This document shows, piece by piece, positions 34,066-45,031 of a stretch of DNA of 64,000 bases. A program made the translations under genes and the position numbers. Position 1 is the stretch's first letter; the number at the start of each line of letters is the position of its first letter. The notes beneath the pieces are model-generated. The model saw only the letters and a program-made list of their open reading frames with translations. It was not told the DNA's origin and did no database searches. The stretch comes from Spinacia oleracea (lineage: Eukaryota > Streptophyta > Magnoliopsida > Caryophyllales > Amaranthaceae): NCBI RefSeq assembly GCF_020520425.1, contig NC_079492.1, positions 110,643,157 to 110,707,156 on the forward strand, written 5' to 3'.

Positions 34066-35490
34066 ATGGGTTACTTGGTGTTAATACTCCTTTTCCCTTG
34101 TATGTTTCTCCTCTTCCACTTTCTGAAATGGGTTGTTGTAAAAAGATACCAAGATTGTTACATACTTAGCTATGAATGCTACAAACCTAGTGATGATCGG
34201 AAAGTAAGCACACAATTCTCCGGCGAGATCATTACTCGTAACAAAAACTTGGGCCTTGATGAGTACAAGTTCCTCCTCAAGGCGGCCGTTAGCTCCGGCA
34301 TTGGGGAGCAAACGTACGCCCCAAGGAACATACTTATGGGCCACGAAGAAAGCCCGACTCTTAATGATAGCCTCGATGAGATGGACGAGTTTTTTCACGA
34401 TAGTGTTGAAAAACTCCTCTCTAAATCCGGAATTTCCCCGCAAGAAATCGACATTTTAGTCGTTAATGTGTCAATGTTTGCGTCCGTACCATCCTTGGCG
34501 TCAAGGATAGTAAACCATTACAAAATGAGGGATGATATTAAGGTGTACAACCTTAGTGGAATGGGGTGTAGTGCTAGCTTAATTTCAATAAGCATTGTTC
34601 AAAATGTTTTTAAACATGAAAAAGAGTGTTATGCTTTGGTTGTAACATCCGAATCTCTAAGCCCGAATTGGTATACGGGTAATGACCGATCCATGATCTT
34701 ATCCAATTGTCTTTTTAGGTCGGGTGGGGGTGTTATCCTCTTGACCAACAAGTGGGGGTTGAGGAAGAAGGCAATGTTAAAACTCAAGTGTCTTGTACGG
34801 ACACATCATGGGGCTAAAGACGAGTCGTACGGATGTTGCACACAAATGGAGGATTCCTTAGGGAGGTTAGGGTTCCACCTTAGCAAAAGCCTTCCCAAGT
34901 CTGCAGCCCGTTGTTTGGTTGATAATCTCAAGGAGTTAGCCCCCAAAATATTACCAATAAGGGAAGTGGCTCGATTTGTGGTTGCGGTTATGGTCCGGAG
35001 ATTTATCACCGGACCTAACAAGCAAGCGGGTTTAGCTAAACCCGTAATTAACTTTAAAACAGGGGTAGACCATTTTTGCTTGCATACCGGTGGAAAAGCC
35101 GTTATAGAAGGATTAGGAGAGAACCTAAAGTTAGGAGAGTACGATCTTGAGCCAGCGAGAATGACCCTTCATCGGTTCGGGAACACGTCAGCGAGTAGCT
35201 TATGGTACGTATTGGGGTATATGGAGGCAAAGAAAAGGCTCAAGAAAGGTGAGAGAGTGTTGATGGTTAGTTTTGGGGCAGGGTTTAAATGTAATAGTTG
35301 TTTGTGGGAAGTGGTTAGAGATTTAGATGGGTGTGACAATGTTTGGAAGGATTGTATCCAAGATTACCCTCCTAAGAGTTTGGCTAATCCTTATTTGGAC
35401 AAATTTGGTTGGATCCAAAATGAAGATTCTACTACTTTTCCAGAGGATTACCAGGATAAATTGAATTATTACCGTCAAAAGATGAACTGA
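34066..35490 (+). CDS. KCS12: 3-ketoacyl-CoA synthase, KCS12-like
   Basis: 3-ketoacyl-CoA synthases condense malonyl-CoA with long-chain acyl-CoA in the ER, the first step of very-long-chain fatty acid elongation for cuticular wax, suberin and sphingolipids. The 474-residue intronless protein starts with a hydrophobic segment (about residues 2-20) that should anchor it in the ER. It has STQFSGEIITRN, the active-site GMGCSAS with Cys168, DHFCLHTGG with His340, and HRFGNTSASSLWY with Asn373. The His-Asn spacing matches FAE1-type enzymes. The FGAGFKCNSCLWEVVRD block near the C-terminus is also conserved. The short N-terminus, overall length and motif wording resemble Arabidopsis KCS12 more than KCS1 or CER6 types; the exact orthology is from memory. 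No break is visible. Confidence 0.93.
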   Translation: MGYLVLILLFPCMFLLFHFLKWVVVKRYQDCYILSYECYKPSDDRKVSTQFSGEIITRNKNLGLDEYKFLLKAAVSSGIGEQTYAPRNILMGHEESPTLNDSLDEMDEFFHDSVEKLLSKSGISPQEIDILVVNVSMFASVPSLASRIVNHYKMRDDIKVYNLSGMGCSASLISISIVQNVFKHEKECYALVVTSESLSPNWYTGNDRSMILSNCLFRSGGGVILLTNKWGLRKKAMLKLKCLVRTHHGAKDESYGCCTQMEDSLGRLGFHLSKSLPKSAARCLVDNLKELAPKILPIREVARFVVAVMVRRFITGPNKQAGLAKPVINFKTGVDHFCLHTGGKAVIEGLGENLKLGEYDLEPARMTLHRFGNTSASSLWYVLGYMEAKKRLKKGERVLMVSFGAGFKCNSCLWEVVRDLDGCDNVWKDCIQDYPPKSLANPYLDKFGWIQNEDSTTFPEDYQDKLNYYRQKMN

Positions 35491-35755
35491 ATTATATTAA
35501 TTACACTTAGATTAACGTATAGTTAGCCCTATATAAGTTTTTTTTTTTTTTTTACTTTCAAAGGAAGTCATCCTTTTTTTTGTCACTGTACGTAAGTTTT
35601 ACTGTTTACTGTAAGTTATATCCATTATTCCATACGTATTAATTGCAAACTTGTTGCCCAGGTAATTCAGGTATTTGTGCTTCAAAAAGTGAAGCTAAGT
35701 AATTAAGGGTACTCAATCGATCAGTAACTCATGTTCAAATACACATTAGTCATTG
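35491..35755. other. 3' flank of the ketoacyl-CoA synthase gene
   Basis: AT-rich DNA with two poly(T) runs. It probably includes the 3' UTR. Confidence 0.5.
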
Positions 35756-36539
35756 GGTATGTACGGGAAGCCGTAACATAGGCATATATTCATAAGAAGC
35801 ACCAAGGGTGCAGTCGGTATTCAGGGTTTACAATCCCAGCCGGCATTGCTCTGACATCATCCACCTATCAGAGCCGAAAGAGAGGATCCGGACCCAACGG
35901 GTAATAACCCGGATCTTCCGTACAAATAACCCGTCTATATATACGGACCCCCATCAATGCCAAAGGTACGCAATTCCACCCCAATCATTCTTATAAGCAT
36001 TTATTACAGAGCTATCAGCATAATCTGACTTAAGCATCGGAGGGGTAATTCTCGGATCACCCCCGAGGCTAGTTAACGGTTTCACTGTGCAGGATACAGT
36101 CAGCAATCTCAGTCGGAACCCAGTCATCTCTTTCCTGTTCCAAGTCCACTACCGGAACAATTGGCGCTAAAAGGAGGGGACCCCCACTTGTAAGCAGAAC
36201 CCACAGCCAGATATATAAAAAAAAAAAACAACAAACCCCCAAACCATCAAAGTTCACCATTGAGAATGGAAGGTACGCAGTCGGATTCGTATAAGAAAAG
36301 TAAAAAGCAGGCCTCGAAAACAACCCCACAGAGTACACAGACGACAAAAACAGCAACCCCGCTGAAATCCACGCTGTTTTCAGCAGAGCCAATCATAACA
36401 CCCGTCAATGATCAACCCACCCCCCAGCTAGGGAGCCAGTCGGTAGTCAGCAAAACTACGACTACAGCAACGCCCTTACATGTCCTTGCACTAGTGGAAA
36501 AAGGCTTATTTGCATCCCCGCATTTGCCACGCCATTCTG

Positions 36540-36785
36540 AACATGTGACGCAAATGACAAATTTTAGCATAAAATTTAGTCATTTGCGTCGCAGCTTTGT
36601 TAAACTGCGACGCAAATGACTCTAGGATGCCCCCCAGAGTCATTTGCGTCGCAGATTAGTAAAACTGCGACACAATTAACTCAATCAAGTGCGTCGCAGA
36701 TTTACTAATCTGCGACGCAAATGACTCTGGGGGGCATCCTAGAGTCATTTGCGTCGCAGTTTAGTAATTCTGCGACGCAAATGAT
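36540..36785. repeat. left subterminal CATTTGCGTCGCA repeats of the CACTA element
   Basis: At least eight copies in both orientations. Pairs form large hairpins, for example 'gactctaggatgcccccc' with its inverse around 'agagtcatttgcgtcgcaga'. Such motifs are the usual binding sites of CACTA accessory transposase proteins. Confidence 0.9.
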
Positions 36786-37717
36786 GTTTTGAATTTTTCT
36801 AAAATTTAATTTTGTTGGCGCTAGCTCTCCAATTCGATATTCCACAGCGACCTAAATTGAAACCCAATTGCAAAAGCTTCACCCCTTCACTGCTTCAATT
36901 CCTTCCTCCAACTTCCTCGGCCTTCCTCGTCCTCGGCCTTCCTCGTCCTCCGCCGTCAACCTCCGTCTTCCTCGACCTGCTGTTCGTCCTCCTGCCGCGT
37001 CAACCTCCTCTTTGCACAGCTCATTGTCCTCCAACTTCCTGCTCGTCGCCGCCCCCTGATCGTCGTTCAACCCCCGGCCTCTTCACAGGTCACTGTCGCC
37101 GCTTCCTCCTATACTGTCGCCGCTGCTTGCTAACGCCGTCGGCTGCCACGCCGCTGGCCCTCCTCTCTTCAATTGCTCCATAGATTAATTCGGTACATTT
37201 AAATTTTATTTTGTGGATACTATTTAATTGAATTTTAATTGTGCATTTTAATTATAATTGTGGATATTATGTTTGAATTTTAATGGTACATTTTAGTTGA
37301 ATTTTAAGATTGAATATTAATTGTGGATATTATTTAATTGAATTTTAATTGTGCACATTTAAGATTTAGGTTTTGTTGAATTTTAATTGTAGTTTTTGAT
37401 GAATTGTAATAGTTGGTTTTGTTGAAATTATTTGTTTATTACAATTAGGTTTTGTTGAATTAAGGTTATGAAATGAATTTTTGGGTTTGTGTAGGTTTAT
37501 GAGATGGTTTGTGTAGGTTATGAAATGATGTTTTGGGTTTGATACAAAATTCGGGTTTGTGAATTTGTGATGTGAAATGAATTGTACTATGGGAACTTGT
37601 TATTAGTTATGGTAGGTTTTGTTGGAAGCCATGGATTTATAATGATATGAATAGCCTAGTTTATATTCTAACCTTTGACAAAATTTGGTCATATTGTTTT
37701 ATCTTTAGTGGTTGAAA

Positions 37718-40299
37718 ATGGATCGGAGTTGGATGTATGGTAGTAAACGATTTTCTACAAGGTTCTTACAAGGGATTCAAGAGTTCATTAAGGTTGCCTT
37801 GAAACATCAATCAGAACATGAATCAAGTTTAATTCTGTGTCCTTGTTGTGATTGCAATAATTCAAGGGGGTATCGGGATATTGATGATATTGTTGATCAC
37901 ATAGTTCGTCGCGGTTTTAAGGGTAACTACACGACGTGGACATGGCATGGTGAGAGCATAGATCATGGGGCAAGTTCTAGTATGCCGAGCTCGAGTCAGC
38001 ATAATCATTGTGATAATGGTGATGATAATGAAATTGAGGATGATATTGGTGTTGAAAGTGAGGAAGAAGAGGAGAAAGATAGGATAGATGATATGATGCA
38101 TGATGTGGAAGACCATCATTTCGTTGAGCGTCCCCATATGTATGATAGTATAATCAAAGCTTCCGCAACACCATTATATCCTGGTTCTACACAAACTGTA
38201 CTTGGTGTCGTCATCGAATATTTCAACTTAAAGGTGGAAAACGGTTGGACCAACAAGAGTTTTTCACAGTTTTTGGAGGCCACGTCTGGTAATCTTCCTG
38301 AAGGAAACAAACTTCCAAGGTCTAACTATGAGGCCCAGAAGCTTATGTGTCCTTTGGGTATGGATTATGAGAAGATACACGCGTGTCCAAATGATTGCGT
38401 GTTGTATCGAAAGCAGTATGCAAATCTGCATGAGTGTCCAAGATGCGGATTGTCCCGTTACAAGATCGTGGAGAATGATGCAACATCAACTAAGAAGAAA
38501 CCTTCTCCGGCTAAGGTGCTTTGGTATCTTCCAATTATACCAAGATTTAAGCGCCTTTTCTCAGAAGAGAAAACTGCAAAACTCTTGAGGTGGCATGCCG
38601 AAGGGAGGAAGAAAGATGGGTTAATGAGGCATCCTGCTGATTCTCCACAATGGAGGAACATTGATCGAAAGTACAAGGTCTTTAGGGAAGAAGTTCGGAA
38701 TCTCAGGCTTGGTCTTTGCACGGATGGAATGAACCCATTTGGGACACTTAGTACCCAATATAGCACTTGGCCGGTTCTTCTCACCATATACAATTTGCCT
38801 CCTTGGTTATGCATGAAGCGTAGATACATCATGTTGTCGCTCTTAATCTCTGGGCCTAAACAACCCGGAAATGACATAGATGTGTATCTAGAGCCACTCA
38901 TTGAAGATTTGAAATTGTTGTGGGATGAAGGGGTGTTGATGTTTGATGCATACACCAAAACCAATTTCACTTTACGTGCCATGATTTTTTGTACGATAAA
39001 TGATTTCCCGGCTTATGGAAATTTGTCAGGGTATTCTGTAAAGGGAAAGAAGGCATGTCCAGTTTGTCATGATGATTTGGTCTCGAGGCGCCTAAAATTT
39101 TGTGGGAAAGATGTGTACATGGATTACCGGATGTATCTTCCTGAAGATCACCCATTTCGAAAAGAGAAGGAAGTTTTAATGGAGAATTGGAGATGAAAGA
39201 AGCTCCTGCCCCCTTATGTGCGTGTGAGGTTTATGAACGGGTTAAAGACATTGAGACAGAGTTTGGTAAGCCTTATAAAGGTCAGCCAAGTGGTGGTTAC
39301 AAGAAGAGGTCTATCTTTTGGGATCTCCCATATTGGAGAGATTTGGAAGTTAGGCATTGTTTGGATGTAATGCATATTGAGAAAAATGTTTGTGATGCCA
39401 TTGTTGGGACATTGTTGAATATGCAAGGGAAAACGAAGGATGGGCCTAAAGTTAGACAAGATATGGCTGCTATGGGTCGCTCCGAGTTGGCACCTCAAGA
39501 AAGGGGAAAACGCTGGTACCTTCCCCCAGCTTGTTTCACCTTGTCTAAAAAGGAGAAAGTTAGCTTTTGTGAGTCTTTGCATGGCTTAAAGGTTCCTGCC
39601 GGTTACTCTTCAAATTTTCGTAGACTTGTGTCCATGTCTGACTTGAAATTAGTTGGAATGAAATCTCATGATTGTCACGTGTTGATGCAACAATTGCTGC
39701 CGGTTGCAATTCGAGGGATATTGCCGCCACAAGTGAGGTATACCATTACAAGATTGTGTTTCTTTTTCAACACAATTTGTAGCAAGGTGATCAATCCAAC
39801 AATAATGGATGATTTGCAGGCTGATGTACTTGAGACCATGTGTCGGTTTGAAAAGTATTTTCCGCCATCATTCTTTGACATGATGCCTCATTTGATTATT
39901 CATCTTGTTCGTGAAATTAAGCTTTGTGGGCCAGTTTGTATGAGGTACATGTATCCCTTTGAACGGGAAATGGGTACCTTGAAAGATAGAGTGATGAATC
40001 CGGCCAAACCTGAAGCTAGTATTGTCCAACGAACCGTCGCGGAGGAAGTTGCTGCATGGGTTTCTCAATATATGGCACGTTTGAAAGAAGTCGGAGTACC
40101 AAAGTCTAGACATGATGGGAGACTTGGGGGTCAAGGTACAATTGGCAAGAAAAGGATATCAATCAGTTCTGAAATGATGTGTAAGGTTGAGCTGTTTGTG
40201 GTGCAAAGTCTTAGTGAAGTCCATCCATACGTGGCTGAGCACATGAACTTTCTTAGAGAGCAATATCCTTCAAAAAATGGTCCATCCTTCAAAAAATGA
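37718..40299 (+). pseudogene. CACTA transposase (TNP2/Transposase_21), one frameshift
   Basis: The first frame starts MDRSWMYGSKRFSTRF, a transposase-associated domain with a Cys-rich LCPCCDCNN segment. It continues into the TNP2-type transposase core (LWYLPIIPRFKRLFS, HPADSPQWRNID, RLGLCTDGMNPFG) and stops at 39196. The second frame begins within it (39187 onwards) and carries the rest (KRSIFWDLPYWRDLEVRHCLDVMHIEKNVCDA, KSHDCHVLMQQLLP, FFNTICSKVI). A one-base loss in a short T-run near 39174-39178 explains the switch. The second frame ends at 40299 inside the first unit of the tandem array, so the natural C-terminus may be lost. Confidence 0.88.
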
Positions 40300-42090
40300 C
40301 CTAGGACGACCCAAATAGCCTTAAATGTGAAATAATAGATTTTAAAGGGCCTTATAAAGTTATAACTATGCATATGAGACGTGTAATAAGTTTGAAAACA
40401 TTCCTTAGGTTCTTTGGTTCAAAGTTGGGTTCGAAAACATCATTTTTGCCTAAAAATGACCTAGGACGACCCAAATAGCCTTAAATGTGAAATAATAGAT
40501 TGTAAAGGGCCTTATAAAGTTATAACTATGCATATGAGACGTGTAATAAGTTTGAAAACATTCCTTAGGTTCTTTGGTTCAAAGTTGGGTTCGAAAACAT
40601 CATTTTTGCCTAAAAATGACCTAGAACGACCCAATTAGCCTTAAATATGAAATAATAGATTGTAAAGGGCCTTAGAAAGTTATAACTATGCATATGAGAC
40701 GTGTAATAAGTTTGAAAACATTCCTTAGGTTCTTTGGTTCAAAGTTGGGTTCGAAAACATCATTTTTGCCTAAAAATGACCTAGGACGACCCAAATAGCC
40801 TTAAATGTGAAATAATAGATGGTAAAGGGCCTTATAAAGTTATAACTATGCATATGAGACGTGTAATAAGTTTGAAAACATTCCTTAGGTTCTTTGGTTC
40901 AAAGTTGGGTTCGAAAACATCATTTTTGCCTAAAAATGACCTAGGACGACCCAAATAGCCTTAAATGTGAAATAATAGATTGTAAAGGGCCTTATAAAGT
41001 TATAACTATGCATATGAGACGTGTAATAAGTTTGAAAACATTCCTTAGGTTCTTTGGTTCAAAGTTGGGTTCGAAAACATCATTTTTGCCTAAAAATGAC
41101 CTAGGACGACCCAAATAGCCTTAAATGTGAAATAATAGATTGTAAAGGGCCTTATAAAGTTATAACTATGCATATGAGACGTGTAATAAGTTTGAAAACA
41201 TTCCTTAGGTTCTTTGGTTCAAAGTTGGGTTCGAAAACATCATTTTTGCCTAAAAATGACCTAGGACGACCCAAATAGCCTTAAATGTGAAATAATAGAT
41301 TGTAAAGGGCCTTAGAAAGTTATAACTATGCATATGAGACGTGTAATAAGTTTGAAAACATTCCTTAGGTTCTTTGGTTCAAAGTTGGGTTCGAAAACAT
41401 CATTTTTGCCTAAAAATGACCTAGAACGACCCAATTAGCCTTAAATGTGAAATAATAGATTGTAAAGGGCCTTAGAAAGTTATAACTATGCATATGAGAC
41501 GTGTAATAAGTTTGAAAACATTCCTTAGGTTCTTTGGTTCAAAGTTGGGTTCGAAAACATCATTTTTGCCTAAAAATGACCTAGGACGACCCAAATAGCC
41601 TTAAATGTGAAATAATAGATTGTAAAGGGCCTTAGAAAGTTATAACTATGCATATGAGACGTGTAATAAGTTTGAAAACATTCCTTAGGTTCTTTGGTTC
41701 AAAGTTGGGTTCGAAAACATCATTTTTGCCTAAAAATGACCTAGAACGACCCAATTAGCCTTAAATGTGAAATAATAGATTGTAAAGGGCCTTAGAAAGT
41801 TATAACTATGCATATGAGACGTGTAATAAGTTTGAAAACATTCCTTAGGTTCTTTGGTTCAAAGTTGGGTTCGAAAACATCATTTTTGCCTAAAAATGAC
41901 CTAGGACGACCCAATTAGCCTTAAATGTGAAATAATAGATTGTAAAGAGACTTAGAAAGTTATAACTATGCATATGAGACGTGTAATAAGTTTGAAAACA
42001 TTTCTTAGGTTCTTTGGTTCAAAGTTGGGTTCGAAAACATCATTTTTGCCTAAAAATGACCTAGAACGACCCAATTAGCCTTAAATGTGA
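40291..42090. repeat. 160-bp tandem repeat array (11.25 copies)
   Basis: Unit starts occur every 160 bases exactly from 40291 to 42051. The copies are nearly identical and differ at a few diagnostic sites: aggacg or agaacg, caaatag or caattag, ccttataaag or ccttagaaag. The array lies between the transposase and the protease fragment within the CACTA element. Confidence 0.97.
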
Positions 42091-42203
42091 CTACTACGTA
42101 TATAATTGCATTTACATGTGTAAACAAAGTATATAATTGCACTTACATGTAAAATATTCTTTGCATTTACATGTGTAAACAAAGTATATATAATTGCATA
42201 TTT

Positions 42204-42697
42204 TATCGAATGTGTAGTGCTTTTCGGAGTTACAAGAGACTAGGTGGACAATCTAAGGGAACTAAATTAACATGGATTCCAGCACAGGTATATATATATA
42301 TAATTAGTTTATTATTTACCTAAGAAATAAGTTTTTCAAAATTATAACATACAATGTGATAGAAATTTTACTTGTGTTATTTATTTTAATGCATTTAGTG
42401 TGCTCAACAACCGGGATCACTAGATTGTGGCTACTACGTCATGCGTTTTATGTACGACATAATAATGAATCATGGTAATAGTCAAGATCTTACTAAGGTA
42501 TGTTCTCATAAACTACGTACTTTATATAATAAATTGAAGTACACAAAACTATTATATTGATCAATCGTTGATAAATTGAATTATTTACACTTTTTTAGGA
42601 TTTTTCAAGAACATTGCCTTATTCACCGGAGGAGATTAATGAGGTGAAAGATTTTTGGGCAGATTACTTCATGAAAAATGTCGAATTTTTAGCTTAA
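42204..42697 (+). pseudogene. Ulp1-like (C48) cysteine protease, C-terminal exons only
   Basis: Three exons with good splice sites: to 42287, 42399-42497 and 42599-42697 (stop TAA). The translation has RSYKRLGGQSKGTKLTW, then QQPGSLDCGYYVMRFMYD with the catalytic Cys of the Ulp1 family, then SPEEINEVKDFWADYF. Many plant CACTA elements carry such a protease. The N-terminal part with the catalytic His and Asp is absent; the tandem array and short AT repeats occupy its place. It is therefore broken. Confidence 0.75.
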
Positions 42698-42954
42698 TTT
42701 GTAATATGAACTTGATCTCTAGCTAGCTACGTACCTTTGTTGTAATAATTTTATGTTTGTTGTAACATGTTGGTTGATCGATCTATGACGAATTTAATTG
42801 CCTTTTATTGGGAACGTTAATTACGTTGTAAACTTTAGTGACAGGTATTAATTATAAATGTATTCCCGGTATTGGGAATGAAGCGTCTAATTTCAAAGAC
42901 GATCATGTCGGAATTTCCAACTAAAATATTAAAAAACGAATTTTTTTTTTTAAA

Positions 42955-43420
42955 AAATAAGTCATTTGCAACGCACGTTAGCTCAATGTGCGAGGCAAAT
43001 GACTTAATTTTTTGGCGCTAAAATTGTCATTTGCGTCGCACATTAAGCTATGGTGCGTGGCAAATGACTTTTTTTTTGCGCCTAAAAGTCATTTGCGTCG
43101 CACATTTAGCTAATGTGCGACGCAAATAACTTTTCAGGCATGGTGCTGAAAAGTCATTTGCAACGCACATTAGCTAAATGTGCGACGCAAATGAACCTTA
43201 TTTGCGTCGCACATTTAGCTAATGTGCGTTGCAAATGACTTTTCAGCACCATGCCTGAAAAGTTATTTGCGTCGCACATTAGCTAATTGTGCGACGCAAA
43301 TAAGGTTCATTTGCGTCGCACAAATGTGCGACGCAAATGACTTTTAGTCATTTGCGTCGAGAGCTTTTGCCACGCACGATGTGCGACGCAAATGTGCTTA
43401 AAAGTGCGATGCAAATGACC
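42955..43420. repeat. right subterminal CATTTGCGTCGCA repeats of the CACTA element
   Basis: More than ten copies in both orientations, including near-perfect palindromes around 43120-43330. The repeat sequence matches the left side. Confidence 0.9.
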
Positions 43421-45031
43421 CTTTTTCCACTAGTGTTGGATACTCAGTCGAGGACGACGACTCAGACGAAGAGCCCGAAAGCCCAGATAATACGCAAATG
43501 CCGTCTGAACTCGCCGGTCAGTTCTCAAAGGAACAGTTGGCTACGGCAAGAGCGGTAATGGTCGCGCTGTCGGCCCTGAAGCCAGCAAGAAAATCAAACA
43601 CAGAACCCGCACCCAGGACAATCATAAACCAGGCAACGGAAACACCAGTCGGCGCAAAAAGGAAGAGACTGCCGATAAAAAAACCTATTCGGAGAACAGA
43701 TCATGGTACAACACGAACAACACCCCAACACTCACCAGGCGATTGCTCTGCGCAGTCGGCCAGAACCTATGGTTATCGAGGAGACTAGAGAAGCACCTCA
43801 AAGATACGCGCCGCGCCGTTACACCATCCAATCTGCAAACTCACCCCTGTGCGCGGACATTCTGGAAGAACCGATGGAGAAATTGAAGTTCCCACTCTAC
43901 AAGTATGACGGATCCACCGATCCAGAGGTCCATTGCAACACATTCGAGCAACATATGATGCTGTATACAGATTCCGATGCCATGTGCTGCAAAGTGTTTC
44001 CCTCCACACTGCTGGGAGTGGCGTCCGGGTGGTATAAGGGATTACCAAAGGGGTCAGTATACAATTACCGGCAGTTGGAAGCAGAGTTCATGCTCCGGTT
44101 TATCAGTCGGCAGCAGAGAAAGAAAACGTCAGGAGAACTGATGGCAGTCACCCAAAAGAGCGGAGAGTCCTTGAGAGATTACCTCACCAGGTTCAACAAC
44201 GAATCCACCAGCATACTAAACTTGCAACAAGAGATAGCCGTGGTGGCCCTGATGAGAGGAATGAACCACTGCGAGTTCAAAAAATACTTGGGAAGGAAAT
44301 CCTTCACGGATCTGGGAAGCGCACTGGTGAAGGCCCATGAATACATCAAAAGTGATGAACTGATGACAATCTCAAACCATTATCAGTCGGCACCGACTAG
44401 ATATGTCGCGCCTAGGCTGGCTCAGCCGGCGCTGCAAAATCAGAACAGGGGATTTAGGAAGGATGATCAGAGGAGGGACCTCCGAGGGAGAGATCACCGG
44501 AAACAGTCAACCAGCACCTACCCCACTTTCCATGAATACACCCCCTTGAATGCCCCAAGAGCCGCAATTTACAATGTCAACAAGAACGAAAACTGGAAGA
44601 GGCCTCCACCAATGAGCGACAAACCCAGACCACAGTCGAAGTACTGTGCATTCCATGACGATTGTGGGCACTATACGGAAGACTGCAGAGATTTGAAAGA
44701 TAACATATAAGATATGATCAGGAGAGGCTACCTGACGCAATATAAAGCCCGATAAAACAACAACAACAACCAATAGAATAGCAGCCGGCAGAGCAATAAC
44801 ACAAACAACAGGTTACCATCCACCCAAACACCACTCAGAATAGAACAAAAGGCACCAGAAACCAGCCGCAGCGGAGAGGCTAGAAACAATGGCCAGAAAG
44901 GGCCGACAGTATGGGTCATATCCGGCGGACCGTGCCATGGAGGAACAATCAGTGGAGCAGGTAGAAGCCTGGGCGAACACCGCCACCTGATAAACTATCA
45001 CAGCGCCAGAAAATGGCCGACACCCCAAGTC

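Larger units (their letters stand above)
36486..43438 (+). mobile_element. CACTA (En/Spm) transposon, complete ends
   Basis: The element proper is 36489-43435 (6947 bp). The inverted ends are CACTAGTGGAAAAAGG and CCCTTTTTCCACTAGTG, flanked by a 3-bp duplication TTG (36486-36488 and 43436-43438). Both subterminal regions (36540-36785 and 42955-43420) hold many direct and inverted copies of CATTTGCGTCGCA. It carries a TNP2-type transposase with one frameshift, an 11-copy 160-bp tandem array, and the C-terminal exons of a Ulp1-like protease. Confidence 0.95.
36266..44710 (+). pseudogene. Gypsy gag, split by a CACTA element and frameshifted
   Basis: The first part (ATG 36266, MEGTQSDSYKK...) runs to the CACTA insertion at 36488. 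The frame continues at 43439 beyond the transposon (SVEDDDSDEEPESP..), so the reading frame agrees across the insertion if one copy of the TTG duplication is ignored. A frameshift follows near 43690 in an A-run. The second frame holds a retrotransposon gag domain (KLKFPLYKYDGSTDPEVH.., WYKGLPKGSVYNYRQLEAEF) and ends with a CAFHDDCGHYTEDC knuckle before a stop at 44710. Confidence 0.8.

Noticed and set aside
34081-35021. Antisense frames opposite the ketoacyl-CoA synthase
   Set aside because: Shadows of a strongly supported coding frame.
36812-37183. 123-codon Pro/Ser-rich frame inside the CACTA element
   Set aside because: Low-complexity CCTC-rich DNA before the transposase; no homology I can recognise. 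It could be leader sequence.
40291-42090. CRISPR-like regular array
   Set aside because: The 160-bp units are contiguous tandem copies with no short repeat/unique spacer pattern, and the host is a plant.
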